Below the pieces are notes generated by a model, which was not told the DNA's origin, searched no databases, and saw only the letters and a list, made by a program, of their open reading frames with translations. This document shows, piece after piece, positions 34,245 through 42,548 of a DNA stretch of 64,000 bases. Each line of letters opens with the position of its first letter. The first letter of the stretch is position 1. The DNA is from Kosakonia pseudosacchari. GTDB taxonomy: Bacteria > Pseudomonadota > Gammaproteobacteria > Enterobacterales > Enterobacteriaceae. Made by a program: the position numbers and the translations under genes. The DNA lies in NCBI RefSeq assembly GCF_900184035.1, contig NZ_FXWP01000010.1, forward strand, positions 186,001-250,000, given 5' to 3'.

Positions 34245-34704
34245 TTCCGCAAAAGTCTCTGGTAATCCGTTCGATATTTTCGTTATTGGTGCGCGTAAAG
34301 GTTTTAATATCGCCATTAATAATCTGATGCCTAATGTATTAATGGCCTACGTGATCGCCGAAATGCTCAATTTACTCGGTGTGATGCAGATTATCGGCCA
34401 TCTTTGCGCGCCGTTAATGGGGCTGTTTGGCCTGCCGGGGGAAGCGATTACCGTGTTACTCACCGCCTGGCTTTCGTCTTCAGCGGGAACCGGCGTGGCA
34501 GTCAGCCTGCTCAGCAAAGGCCAGCTTGATATGGGACAAATCACCATTCTCGCGCCCGCCATCTTTTTAATGGGTTCGCAGCTACAGTATATGGGCCGCC
34601 TGTTGGGCGTTGCCGATGTGCCGAAGAAGTACTGGCCGCTACTGATGGCGGTCAGCATTCTCAATGCCGTAATCGCCATGCTGATTATGCGCGTTATTGC
34701 CTGA
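34237..34704 (+). CDS. yjiG: YjiG, inner-membrane protein (SpmB-like)
   Basis: A 155-residue membrane protein overlapping yjiH by 8 bases. It shows four or five helices and the repeated gate motif GLPGEAITVLLTAWLSSSAGTGVAVSLL. It resembles SpmB and is the second half of the YjiHG pair. The function is not established; the operon suggests uptake of the substrate of the following peptidase. Confidence 0.85.
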   Translation: MNNSAKVSGNPFDIFVIGARKGFNIAINNLMPNVLMAYVIAEMLNLLGVMQIIGHLCAPLMGLFGLPGEAITVLLTAWLSSSAGTGVAVSLLSKGQLDMGQITILAPAIFLMGSQLQYMGRLLGVADVPKKYWPLLMAVSILNAVIAMLIMRVIA

Positions 34705-34721
34705 GTACCAAGGAGTAAGAC

Positions 34722-35825
34722 GTGTCACGCACACTTGAGCATTTTAATTACCTGCATCAGATCCCGGAACTCGGGTTCGAAGAGTATAAAACCTCCGCTT
34801 ATATCGCCGGGGTTCTGGAGGCGGCGGGCTACCAGGTTACGCGCCAGGTCAATAACACGACCGGCATTGTCGCGGTGCTGGACAGCGGTAAACCGGGGCC
34901 AGTGCTGGCGCTGCGCGCCGATATGGATGCGCTTGGGCATATCATTGATGGCGAGCATGTCGCGCGCCACACCTGTGGTCATGACGGACACTCCACGGTG
35001 GTGCTGACCACGGCGCAGGAAGTCATCGCCGAAGGGGTAGTGAAAAAGGGTAAGTTGAAGTTCATCTTCCAGCCCGCAGAGGAACTGGGTACTGGCGCGA
35101 TTGCACTGACGGAGGCTGGCGTGCTGGACGATGTTGACATGCTGCTTGGTTTCCACCTGCGCCCGCTGGAAGAGTGCCCGATGGGTCAGGCGGTGCCAGC
35201 GATGTATTACTCGGCGTCTGCCACGGTGGAAGTAGTGTTCCACGGTAAAGCGGCGCACGCGGCGCGCCCCCACTTAGGTGTAAACGCGCTGGACGCTGCC
35301 GCTCACGCTGTGCAGGCGGTCAACGGTATTCATCTTGCGCCCTCGCTCACCTGGAGCGCGAAAGCGACGCGTTTTCTCTGCGACGCCGGGGTGACCAACT
35401 CGATTCCGGACAACGCGCTGGTGTGCTGGGATCTGCGTGCGGCGGAAAACGAGGCCATGGATGCGCTAAAACCGCAGGTACTGCGCGCGATTGAAAGCAG
35501 TGCGGCGGCATACGGCGCACGGGCTGAGATCCGCATTCTGAAAGAGATGCCGGCGGCGATCATTGATGACGAGGCAACCGACGTGGTTTCCCGCGCCATT
35601 CGCAGCGTGTTTGGCGATAGCGGGCTGACCGCGCCAAAATCCACACCCGGCAGCGAAGACTTTTTCCACTACTTGCGCCTGCGCCCGCAGGTAAAAGGTG
35701 GTTTCTGGGGGCTGGGCGCCAACCTGCTGCCAGGCCTGCATCACCCGGACATGCATTTCGATCGCGACGCGTTAGCGCTCGGCGTGAAAGTGTTTAAAGC
35801 CTGCGTGCAGGATGTGCTGGGCTGA
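34722..35825 (+). CDS. M20 family metallopeptidase/amidohydrolase
   Basis: A 367-residue cytoplasmic hydrolase of the M20 (HipO/AbgB/IAA-amino acid hydrolase) group. The metal loop RHTCGHDGHST and the catalytic pair in FQPAEELGTGA are intact. A dimerisation domain sits in the middle (FHGKAAHAARPHLGVNALDAA), and the last metal His is near GLHHPDMHFD. The family removes an acyl or peptide group from an amino acid. The start is GTG at 34722, preceded by AAGGAGTAAGAC. It stands where E. coli has the dipeptidase iadA behind yjiHG, so it probably hydrolyses what YjiHG brings in. Confidence 0.87.
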   Translation: MSRTLEHFNYLHQIPELGFEEYKTSAYIAGVLEAAGYQVTRQVNNTTGIVAVLDSGKPGPVLALRADMDALGHIIDGEHVARHTCGHDGHSTVVLTTAQEVIAEGVVKKGKLKFIFQPAEELGTGAIALTEAGVLDDVDMLLGFHLRPLEECPMGQAVPAMYYSASATVEVVFHGKAAHAARPHLGVNALDAAAHAVQAVNGIHLAPSLTWSAKATRFLCDAGVTNSIPDNALVCWDLRAAENEAMDALKPQVLRAIESSAAAYGARAEIRILKEMPAAIIDDEATDVVSRAIRSVFGDSGLTAPKSTPGSEDFFHYLRLRPQVKGGFWGLGANLLPGLHHPDMHFDRDALALGVKVFKACVQDVLG

Positions 35826-35826
35826 T

Positions 35827-36342
35827 TTACGGCTTCCAGCGACGCAGCGTGGTATCGCGTTCATAAGGCATCGGCGCGGGCCAGGTAATAAACTCGACGA
35901 TGCTACCCCAGGGCGTGCGCCCATAGCAAAAGCAGTTGCCTGCGCCTTTCTCTGTCGGAAAACCGAGCGGTTGCGGCGCGGTAAACACCTCGCCGCCCGC
36001 ATCCGCAAAGCGCTGCAGCGCAACATCGATATCATCGCAATAAACCGCAAAATGTTGCAGGCCAACATCGCTGGCCCGCAGCGGCTCACGCTGTTCTGGC
36101 CCGTGCATTTCGAAGAGTTCGATACCGGGGCCGTGCTGAAGTTTGAGCATGCGTATTGATGTGATGGTCGTACCCGGCACGAGACGCAACGTTTTTTGCT
36201 GCGCCTCGTTATCAAGGTTTTTATCTTCTGGCGCAACGGACTGATAAATCAGCTCCGCGCCCAGCGCTTCAATTAAAAAGCGGGTAGCGTCTTCAATATC
36301 CGGAACGGTAATACCAATATGATCGATGCCGCGAATGCTCAT
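35827..36342 (-). CDS. VOC (glyoxalase/dioxygenase-fold) family protein
   Basis: A 171-residue vicinal-oxygen-chelate protein made of two beta-alpha-beta-beta-beta modules. The first starts IRGIDHIGITVPDIEDATRF with a ligand-type His, and the second has VGLQHFAVYCDDIDVALQRF. The last metal ligand is a Glu in GSIVEFITWP. This resembles methylmalonyl-CoA epimerase or extradiol dioxygenase folds; the reaction is not predictable. It converges on the M20 peptidase gene, one base apart. AGGAGGATAC precedes the ATG. Confidence 0.82.
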   Translation of the reverse strand: MSIRGIDHIGITVPDIEDATRFLIEALGAELIYQSVAPEDKNLDNEAQQKTLRLVPGTTITSIRMLKLQHGPGIELFEMHGPEQREPLRASDVGLQHFAVYCDDIDVALQRFADAGGEVFTAPQPLGFPTEKGAGNCFCYGRTPWGSIVEFITWPAPMPYERDTTLRRWKP

Positions 36343-36391
36343 GTATCCTCCTGTTAATTACTCTTTTTTAAGCATAGAACAGATGCAGATG

Positions 36392-36428
36392 GTGCTTTTT
36401 GTGGCTACAATGTGGCTACAAAAAGCAC
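36392..36428. promoter_or_regulatory. Palindromic operator of the toxin-antitoxin pair
   Basis: GTGCTTTTTGT and ACAAAAAGCAC are perfect 11-base arms around a centre that contains the direct repeat TGTGGCTACAA. It ends 10 bases before the antitoxin start, the usual place for autoregulation by the toxin-antitoxin complex. Confidence 0.75.
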
Positions 36429-36438
36429 AGGAGGTTTT

Positions 36439-36711
36439 ATGGATTCCATTATTCGATCGCGCATTAACAGCGATTTAAAAGCCCGCGCCGGTTCAGTGCT
36501 TGAAAGCTGTGGCCTGAACTGGAGCACCGCCATTCGCTTGTTTGCCGAGCAAATCGTGAAAACGGAAGGTATTCCCTTTGAAGTCACGCGCAAACCCACG
36601 GCAAGACTGCGTAAAGCAATGACTGAAACAGAAGACATCCTCGCACATCAAAATGGACGCTTTGATGGTATTGACCAGCTTATGGACAGCTTAAACGATG
36701 GGAAAGAGTAA
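36439..36711 (+). CDS. RelB/DinJ family antitoxin
   Basis: A 90-residue antitoxin. The N-terminal ribbon-helix-helix (IIRSRINSDLKARAGSVLESCGLNWSTAIRLFAEQIV) is the DinJ/RelB fold that dimerises and binds the palindrome just upstream. The C-terminal tail (DGIDQLMDSLNDGKE) should wrap the toxin. The start at 36439 follows CAGGAGGTTTT. It overlaps the toxin gene by 14 bases. Confidence 0.9.
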   Translation: MDSIIRSRINSDLKARAGSVLESCGLNWSTAIRLFAEQIVKTEGIPFEVTRKPTARLRKAMTETEDILAHQNGRFDGIDQLMDSLNDGKE

Positions 36712-37003
36712 ACGCGCACCACTGCCTTACCGTTCCGATTATACGAAAACCTTTATTAAAGCTTGGGAGCGCTATAACAGAGCTGGCCGGAGAGATATGC
36801 ATGAAACCGCTGCGATAATGTCGCTGATTCTCTCCGGTAATCCTCTCCCCGCACAATATAACGATCATGCTTTAACTGGTGACATGGTGGGTTTTCGTGA
36901 ATTACATATTGGCGGGGATTATTTATTGGTTTATCGCGTCGATAAAGATAAACATTTAGTCGTGTTTACCGATATCGGCACTCATGCGGAATTGTTTGAA
37001 TAA
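36698..37003 (+). CDS. YafQ/RelE family mRNA endonuclease toxin
   Basis: A 101-residue toxin. The sequence YNDHALTGDMVGFRELHIGGDYLLVYR and the closing GTHAELFE match YafQ, including the His residues that cut mRNA in the ribosomal A site. The motif where YafQ has Lys-Trp (GKWKGFRE) is GDMVGFRE here. It sits behind its antitoxin in the standard order. There are no further genes in the unit. It probably inhibits translation in stress when the antitoxin is degraded. Confidence 0.9.
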   Translation: MGKSKRAPLPYRSDYTKTFIKAWERYNRAGRRDMHETAAIMSLILSGNPLPAQYNDHALTGDMVGFRELHIGGDYLLVYRVDKDKHLVVFTDIGTHAELFE

Positions 37004-37406
37004 TATTGCTCAATATAGCCAGGGCACCAATTAAATACCTCTGGCAGATTATTTCTCGGCGATAATAATATAGCCCGGCTTAACATGCCTATCCACCTGC
37101 TGCGAAAGCGTGGATAACACAATCGTACCGCGCTAAGAGCCTGTGTGTAACCTCAGGGAATAACAACAAAATTTACAGGCAAGTAACGCGGAGAATATCG
37201 CGGTAAATCTTAGAAAAAAATAAAAAAATAAGGATCGCATTTAATTGTAATTAACGCTTCTGTTGCTTAGGTATTAGTGCCATTTATAAAATCAGCATTT
37301 ACTTTTGCTTTCTGTATAAGAAACATCTGCATATACCCAACTTTACTTTCAGGCCCGGTCAATTTTACTACCCTTAATACCCTAAGCGGTAAATAAGGAG
37401 ACCAAT
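37004..37406. other. Gene-free region between toxin and dehydrogenase genes
   Basis: A 403-base stretch of mixed, partly AT-rich sequence without a coding frame. TATCCAC and GTGGATAA form an interrupted inverted repeat at about 37089-37114. The promoter of the dehydrogenase gene should lie near its end; no site is clear enough to name. Confidence 0.45.
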
Positions 37407-38777
37407 ATGGCTTACCAGACAGTGAATCCTTTTAACAACCAGCTCATAAAAGCGTATGCGAACCACAGCGACGCCGATATCGAGGTAGCACTTCGTAAAG
37501 CCGATGCGCTGTACCACTCTCCCTGGTCAAAGGGGGATATTGAACAGCGGTTGCCAATTTTGCACAAACTTGCCGATTTGCTGGAAAGCCAGCAGGAGGA
37601 GCTGGCGAAAATCGCCAGCTGTGAGATGGGCAAGTTGATTGCGCAGAGCCGCAGTGAAGTCAAAATTTGTGCGCAGATTGCCCGCTACTACGCGGATAAC
37701 GCGAAACAGTTCCTTGCGCCAGTGAAGTATGAAACGGATCTGGGAGAGGCGTGGGTAGAACATCATCCGATCGGCGTGATCATGGCGGTGGAACCGTGGA
37801 ACTTCCCTTACTACCAGTTGATGCGCGTACTGGCACCGAATCTCGCGGCCGGTAACCCGGTTATCTGTAAACATGCCAGTATTGTGCCGCAGTGCGCCGA
37901 AACTTTTGCGCAGCTGGTGCGCGAAGCGGGCGCGCCGGAAGGTGCGTGGACGAATCTATTCATCTCTTCCGATCAGGTCTCTGCGATCATTGCCGATCCC
38001 CGCGTACAAGGTGCTGCATTAACCGGATCGGAAAAAGCCGGTAGCGCGGTGGCGGCGCAAGCGGCGAAACACATCAAGAAATCGACGCTGGAACTGGGCG
38101 GTAATGACGTATTTATCGTGCTGGATGATGCGGATCTGGAAAAAGCGGTGGAGACAGGCGTGCAGGCGCGCCTGGCGAACGCCGGACAGGTTTGTACTGC
38201 CGCGAAACGTTTTATTATTCATCAGGATATTGCCGATCAGTTCCTGCGTAAATTCACCGAAGCCTTCAGGCAGGTGAAGCTGGGCGATCCGCTTGATGAA
38301 AGCACCACCCTTGGCCCGCTCTCCTCGAAAGACGCACTCAATACCCTGAGCCAACAGGTGAGTGAAGCGGTACAAAACGGGGCTAAACTGCACTTTGGTG
38401 GCAAACCGGCTAACAGCGAAGGCAACTTCTTCGAACCGACTATTTTGACCCATATCACGCGCGACAACCCGGCCTATTTTGAAGAGTTCTTTGGCCCGGT
38501 GGCGCAGATTTATGTTGTTAACAATGATGAAGAAGCGGTGCGCCTGGCCAACGATTCGCACTACGGCCTCGGCGGGGCGATCTTCAGCCGCAATATTCAG
38601 CGCGCGAAACAGATGGCGTCTCGCATCGAAACCGGCATGGTCTATATCAACTGGCTGACGGATACCGCCGCAGAACTGCCGTTTGGTGGGGTGAAACGCT
38701 CCGGGTTTGGCCGCGAGCTGTCTGATTTAGGCATCAAAGAGTTTGTGAATCAGAAACTGGTGGTGGTGCGACAGTAA
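37407..38777 (+). CDS. NAD(P)-dependent succinate-semialdehyde-type dehydrogenase
   Basis: A 456-residue aldehyde dehydrogenase. The catalytic Cys is in [12 protein letters not shown] and the general-base Glu in LELGGND. The coenzyme-binding stretch is [14 protein letters not shown], with GSEKAG. The ending [27 protein letters not shown] is that of the Sad/YneI (succinate-semialdehyde) subgroup. It would oxidise succinate semialdehyde to succinate in 4-aminobutyrate breakdown, but related aldehydes are possible. No aminotransferase gene is adjacent. AAGGAGACCAAT is its ribosome site. Confidence 0.85.
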   Translation: MAYQTVNPFNNQLIKAYANHSDADIEVALRKADALYHSPWSKGDIEQRLPILHKLADLLESQQEELAKIASCEMGKLIAQSRSEVKICAQIARYYADNAKQFLAPVKYETDLGEAWVEHHPIGVIMAVEPWNFPYYQLMRVLAPNLAAGNPVICKHASIVPQCAETFAQLVREAGAPEGAWTNLFISSDQVSAIIADPRVQGAALTGSEKAGSAVAAQAAKHIKKSTLELGGNDVFIVLDDADLEKAVETGVQARLANAGQVCTAAKRFIIHQDIADQFLRKFTEAFRQVKLGDPLDESTTLGPLSSKDALNTLSQQVSEAVQNGAKLHFGGKPANSEGNFFEPTILTHITRDNPAYFEEFFGPVAQIYVVNNDEEAVRLANDSHYGLGGAIFSRNIQRAKQMASRIETGMVYINWLTDTAAELPFGGVKRSGFGRELSDLGIKEFVNQKLVVVRQ

Positions 38778-38783
38778 TTTCTT

Positions 38784-38817
38784 TTCCCTTCCTCCAGCCG
38801 TTAGGGGGAAGGGGATT
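38784..38817. terminator. Terminator hairpin between convergent genes
   Basis: TTTTCCCTTCC pairs with GGAAGGGGA around a short loop in the 43-base gap between the dehydrogenase gene and yjiA. A T-run on one side and ATTTCG on the other suggest use in both directions. Confidence 0.55.
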
Positions 38818-38820
38818 TCG

Positions 38821-39777
38821 TTACTTCTTCAAACCCGCAAAGGCGGCTCTGATCTCATCTTCTGGTAGCTGTACGCCAATAAATACCAGTGTGCTGTGCG
38901 GTGTTTCGTCGCCCCACGGACGATCCCAGTCGGCGCTGTAGAGGCGCTGCACGCCCTGAAACAGCAGGCGGTTTGGCTCACCGTCGATCCACAACATGCC
39001 TTTATAACGCAGCAGTTTGTCGGCAAAGCTCAGCAACAGGTTTTCCATTACGCGGGAGACCTCGCTGATATCCACCGGGTAATCCAGCTCGACCACCAGC
39101 GAATTAATGTCGTTCTGTTTGTCGGCAATAAAGTGGAAACGCGGTTTTGCCGCCACCACGTTCTCTTCCAGCATAAAACCATTGGTATTAAACAGCTGCG
39201 CCAGCTCGATATCGCCGTGCGTCACGGTATAAATCGGCGCGCGGGCATTGATGCGACTTAAGCGTTCACGCAGTTTTTCGCTCTCGCCTGCAACATCCGT
39301 TTTGGTCAGCAGAATACGGTCGGCATAGCCTACTTGCGACTGTGCCAGCGTGAACTGATTCATTTGCTCATCGGCATGTACCGCATCAACCAGCGCGATG
39401 ACGCCGTCCAGCAGATAGCGCTGGCAAAGGATCTCATGGGAGAAAAAGGTCTGAATGACTGGCCCAGGATCGGCCATGCCGGTGCACTCGATCACCAGCC
39501 GATCAAAGGCGATATCACCGCGATCGAGGCTGTCGAGCAGATCCAGTAATGCATCTTCCAGCTCATTGGATCGGCTACAGCAGATACAGCCATTGGTGAG
39601 GGTTTTGATTTGCGTGGCACGATCGCCAATCAGTTGATCATCAACAGAAACTTCGCCGAACTCATTTTCGATAACGGCAATCTTGTAACCGTGTTGCTCA
39701 TTGAGGATATGGCGTAAGAGGGTGGTTTTGCCGGCGCCGAGAAAGCCGGTCAATAGAGTTACAGCAATCGGGGTCAT
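38821..39777 (-). CDS. yjiA: COG0523 metal-binding GTPase YjiA
   Basis: A 318-residue G3E-family GTPase. Walker A is GFLGAGKTTLL, the metal-binding CxCC motif is in LTNGCICCSRSNE, and the guanine-specificity motif is TKTD. The C-terminal CobW domain has several His residues. E. coli YjiA binds zinc and other transition metals and hydrolyses GTP slowly; its client is unknown. It follows yjiX by 10 bases, and both lie downstream of btsT as in E. coli. Confidence 0.93.
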   Translation of the reverse strand: MTPIAVTLLTGFLGAGKTTLLRHILNEQHGYKIAVIENEFGEVSVDDQLIGDRATQIKTLTNGCICCSRSNELEDALLDLLDSLDRGDIAFDRLVIECTGMADPGPVIQTFFSHEILCQRYLLDGVIALVDAVHADEQMNQFTLAQSQVGYADRILLTKTDVAGESEKLRERLSRINARAPIYTVTHGDIELAQLFNTNGFMLEENVVAAKPRFHFIADKQNDINSLVVELDYPVDISEVSRVMENLLLSFADKLLRYKGMLWIDGEPNRLLFQGVQRLYSADWDRPWGDETPHSTLVFIGVQLPEDEIRAAFAGLKK

Positions 39778-39787
39778 AGATTCTCCT

Positions 39788-39991
39788 TTAGCAACAGCGG
39801 ACTCCGCCCTTGCCGTCTCCGCCGTAACGCGCTTGCTGGCGTTCGCGGAAGAACTCTTCGTAAGTCATGTACGGCTTATCCGGATGGTTGGTTTTCATAT
39901 GATCAACGTAGTTGTCATAGTCCGGGATGCCAATCAGCATCTTCGCCGCCTGACCGAGGTACTTTTTTGCTTCGCCTAAGTTACCAAACAT
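39788..39991 (-). CDS. yjiX: YjiX (YbdD/DUF466 family small protein)
   Basis: A 67-residue protein matching YbdD/Yji[22 protein letters not shown] followed by [21 protein letters not shown], ending in a double cysteine. The family always accompanies CstA-type transporters and is needed for or modulates peptide/pyruvate uptake. It lies between btsT and yjiA behind a hairpin that may trim expression. Confidence 0.9.
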   Translation of the reverse strand: MFGNLGEAKKYLGQAAKMLIGIPDYDNYVDHMKTNHPDKPYMTYEEFFRERQQARYGGDGKGGVRCC

Positions 39992-40009
39992 GGCTTGTCT
40001 CTGTAAAAG

Positions 40010-40033
40010 TTAGCCCCACTGTCGTGGGGCTAA
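40010..40033 (-). terminator. Hairpin between btsT and yjiX
   Basis: TTAGCCCCAC and GTGGGGCTAA form a perfect 10-bp stem with a TGTC loop; the minus strand continues CTTTTAC. It can end or lower read-through from btsT into yjiX-yjiA. Confidence 0.7.
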
Positions 40034-40044
40034 TTGTGACGCAA

Positions 40045-42198
40045 TTAGTGGTGTGAAGAGGTTTTCACACCGCCTTCCGGCACTGGCACATACGGTGTTT
40101 CTTTGTCGGTACGCACGGTGTTGTTACGTACTTTCAGCCAGGTTTTGATGCCATAGAAGATGATGCTGTACACCACCACCAGGAACAGAATACTCAATCC
40201 GGCGTTGGTGTAGTTGTTCACCACGATATGGTTCATGTTGGCAATCTGCTGCGCGGTCAGATCAGCGCCACCAGCGGCGATCTTCGCTTTGTACTGGTTA
40301 GCCATATAGAGGAAGCCTTCCAGTTGCGGGTTGGTGCTGAACAGTTTCAGACCCAGCGCCCAGGTGGTGCACAACAGCAGCCACATGGCAGGAACCACGG
40401 TGACCCAGATGTATTTGGTACGCTGCATTTTCACCAGCACTACGGTACCCAGCATCAGTGCGACGGCCGCCAGCATCTGGTTAGAGATACCGAACAGCGG
40501 CCACAAGCTTTTCACGCCGCCCAGCGGATCAACCACGCCTTGATACAACAGATAACCCCACAGACCCACGCAGCCCGCTGTGCCAATGACGCCAGCAACC
40601 AACGAGTCGGTTTTCTTCAGGAACGGCACGAAGTTACCCAGCAAGTCTTGCAGCATAAAGCGGCCTGCACGTGTACCGGCATCCAGTGCGGTGAGGATAA
40701 ACAGCGCTTCAAACAGAATACCGAAGTGGTACCAGAAGCCCATGTCCGCCATCGGAATGATTTTATGGAACACATGCGCGATACCGACAGCCAGTGTTGG
40801 TGCGCCACCGGCGCGGTTCAGTACCGACGGCTCACCGATATCTTTCGCGGTTTGCAGGATCTGCTCCGGCGAAATCACAAAGCCCCAGGAGCTGACTGTT
40901 GCTGCCGCGTGCGCGGTCACGTCTTTCAGTTGCGCCAGGATCATCGGCGCGTTATCACCGCCCAGCTCATGCAGGTTCGGCATGGTAATCCCAAGGCCGG
41001 CCGGCGGGGTGTTCATGGCGAAGTAAAGACCTGGTTCGATAATGGAAGCCGCAACCAGCGCCATCACCGCCACAAAGGATTCCATCAGCATCGCGCCGTA
41101 ACCGATAAAGCGCGCGTCAGTTTCATTAGCCAGCAGTTTTGGCGTGGTGCCGGACGCGATCAGCGCGTGGAAGCCCGAAACCGCACCACAAGCGATGGTG
41201 ATAAACAGGAACGGGAACAGCGCACCTTTCCACAGCGGGCCCGTACCGTCGATGTACTGGGTGACCGCAGGCATTTTCAGTTCCGGGTTGAGGATCACAA
41301 TACCCAGCGCCAGACCGACGATCACGCCGATTTTCAGGAAGGTCGCCAGGTAGTCGCGCGGCGCGAGGATCAGCCATACCGGCAGTAGCGCGGAGATAAA
41401 GGCGTAACCAACCAGCGCGAAAGTGATGGTGGTGTCTTTAAAGGTCAGCGCCGGGCCCCAGTACGGGTCGTGCGCGATCACGCCGCCAAACCAGATGGAC
41501 GCCACCAGCAGCACAATACCGATAACCGACACTTCGCCCACGCGGCCAGGGCGCAGGAAGCGCATGTAGATGCCCATAAACAGGGCAATCGGCACGGTGG
41601 AGCAGACAGTGAACACACCCCACGGGCTTTCCGCCAGCGCTTTCACCACAATCAGCGCCAGTACCGCGAGGATGATGATCATAATCAGGAAGCAGCCAAA
41701 CAGCGCGATGGTGCCCGGTACGCGCCCCATCTCTTCTTTCACCATCTCACCGAGAGAGGCCCCGTTACGGCGGGAAGAGATAAACAGCACCATAAAGTCC
41801 TGCACCGCACCGGCCAGCACCACGCCCGCCAGCAGCCACAACGTACCCGGCAGGTAGCCCATTTGCGCGGCCAATACCGGGCCTACCAACGGGCCAGCCC
41901 CGGCGATAGCGGCGAAGTGGTGACCAAACAGCACGTAGCGGTTGGTCGGCACATAGTTGAGGCCGTCGTTATTGATGACCGCCGGTGTGGAACGGGTTGG
42001 ATCGAGTTTCATCACCTTCTGGGCGATGTAAAGGCTGTAGTAGCGGTATGCCACAAGGTAAACGGAAACGGACGCAACCACGATCCACAGCGCGCTGACA
42101 TGCTCGCCCCGGCGTAGTGCGACAACGGATAAACAAAAAGCACCGATTATCCCGAGGATGGCCCAGGGTATGTGCTTGAGTAGTTTTTTAGTATCCAT
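40045..42198 (-). CDS. btsT: Pyruvate/proton symporter BtsT (CstA family)
   Basis: A 717-residue inner-membrane carrier with about 18 helices, one residue longer than E. coli BtsT. Conserved CstA parts include GHHFAAIAGAGPLVGPVLAAQMGYLPG and SGTTPKLLANETDARFIGYGAML. It takes up pyruvate with protons when nutrients run low. The start at 42198 (MDTKKLLKHIP) follows AGGTCTGAAT. The upstream region carries a tandem BtsR-type site and a CRP site, so induction by the BtsS-BtsR two-component system and by cAMP is expected as in E. coli. Confidence 0.95.
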   Translation of the reverse strand: MDTKKLLKHIPWAILGIIGAFCLSVVALRRGEHVSALWIVVASVSVYLVAYRYYSLYIAQKVMKLDPTRSTPAVINNDGLNYVPTNRYVLFGHHFAAIAGAGPLVGPVLAAQMGYLPGTLWLLAGVVLAGAVQDFMVLFISSRRNGASLGEMVKEEMGRVPGTIALFGCFLIMIIILAVLALIVVKALAESPWGVFTVCSTVPIALFMGIYMRFLRPGRVGEVSVIGIVLLVASIWFGGVIAHDPYWGPALTFKDTTITFALVGYAFISALLPVWLILAPRDYLATFLKIGVIVGLALGIVILNPELKMPAVTQYIDGTGPLWKGALFPFLFITIACGAVSGFHALIASGTTPKLLANETDARFIGYGAMLMESFVAVMALVAASIIEPGLYFAMNTPPAGLGITMPNLHELGGDNAPMILAQLKDVTAHAAATVSSWGFVISPEQILQTAKDIGEPSVLNRAGGAPTLAVGIAHVFHKIIPMADMGFWYHFGILFEALFILTALDAGTRAGRFMLQDLLGNFVPFLKKTDSLVAGVIGTAGCVGLWGYLLYQGVVDPLGGVKSLWPLFGISNQMLAAVALMLGTVVLVKMQRTKYIWVTVVPAMWLLLCTTWALGLKLFSTNPQLEGFLYMANQYKAKIAAGGADLTAQQIANMNHIVVNNYTNAGLSILFLVVVYSIIFYGIKTWLKVRNNTVRTDKETPYVPVPEGGVKTSSHH

Positions 42199-42310
42199 AT
42201 TCAGACCTGGTTTTAGCAGAAATAGTGAATGGAATTTGGAATGGTTCAATTGGCTGAAATGCTGGCATTTATGATGGCAAATTACGCGCGCGAATCGGCT
42301 GCGATTTGAC

Positions 42311-42339
42311 TGAGTGGTTGGAAAAAGGCGGTGAGCGGT
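42311..42339 (-). promoter_or_regulatory. Tandem BtsR (YehT) binding site upstream of btsT
   Basis: Read on the minus strand, ACCGCTCA and ACCACTCA are separated by exactly 13 bases. This fits the published E. coli BtsR motif ACC(G/A)CT(C/T)A-N13-repeat. The site lies 113-141 bases before btsT. Confidence 0.8.
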
Positions 42340-42388
42340 AACGAAGGCGTCATAAGCGGTTTTGAGGGCCAGAAAACGGTCGTGGATC

Positions 42389-42404
42389 TGTGACGCATGT
42401 CACG
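42389..42404. promoter_or_regulatory. CRP-cAMP binding site
   Basis: TGTGA-CGCATG-TCACG differs by one base from the TGTGA-N6-TCACA consensus. It lies between the divergent btsT and tsr genes and may serve both. Confidence 0.7.
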
Positions 42405-42490
42405 CTAAGTCCTTGTCTGGCAAGGAAGGGAGAGGATTTTACCGGGGGGCAATCAATGTATAACTGGTGAAAAAATAGCACGTTAAACCA

Positions 42491-42517
42491 TAAAGTTTTC
42501 CTATGCCAGGCCGAAAA
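42491..42517 (+). promoter_or_regulatory. Sigma-28 (FliA) promoter of tsr
   Basis: TAAA, 15 bases, then GCCGAAAA: one mismatch to TAAA-N15-GCCGATAA. It ends 31 bases before the tsr ATG. Confidence 0.8.
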
Positions 42518-42548
42518 CCTGGTATCTGTTTATAGGGAAAGAGAAAAC

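Noticed and set aside
37089-37114. DnaA-box-like inverted TATCCAC/GTGGATAA pair
   Set aside because: Only two near-matches, no cluster of boxes, no AT-rich unwinding element and no replication gene beside it; not an origin.
40228-41388. 386-codon plus-strand frame antisense to btsT
   Set aside because: Shadow frame rich in Arg, His and Gln; btsT on the other strand is certain.
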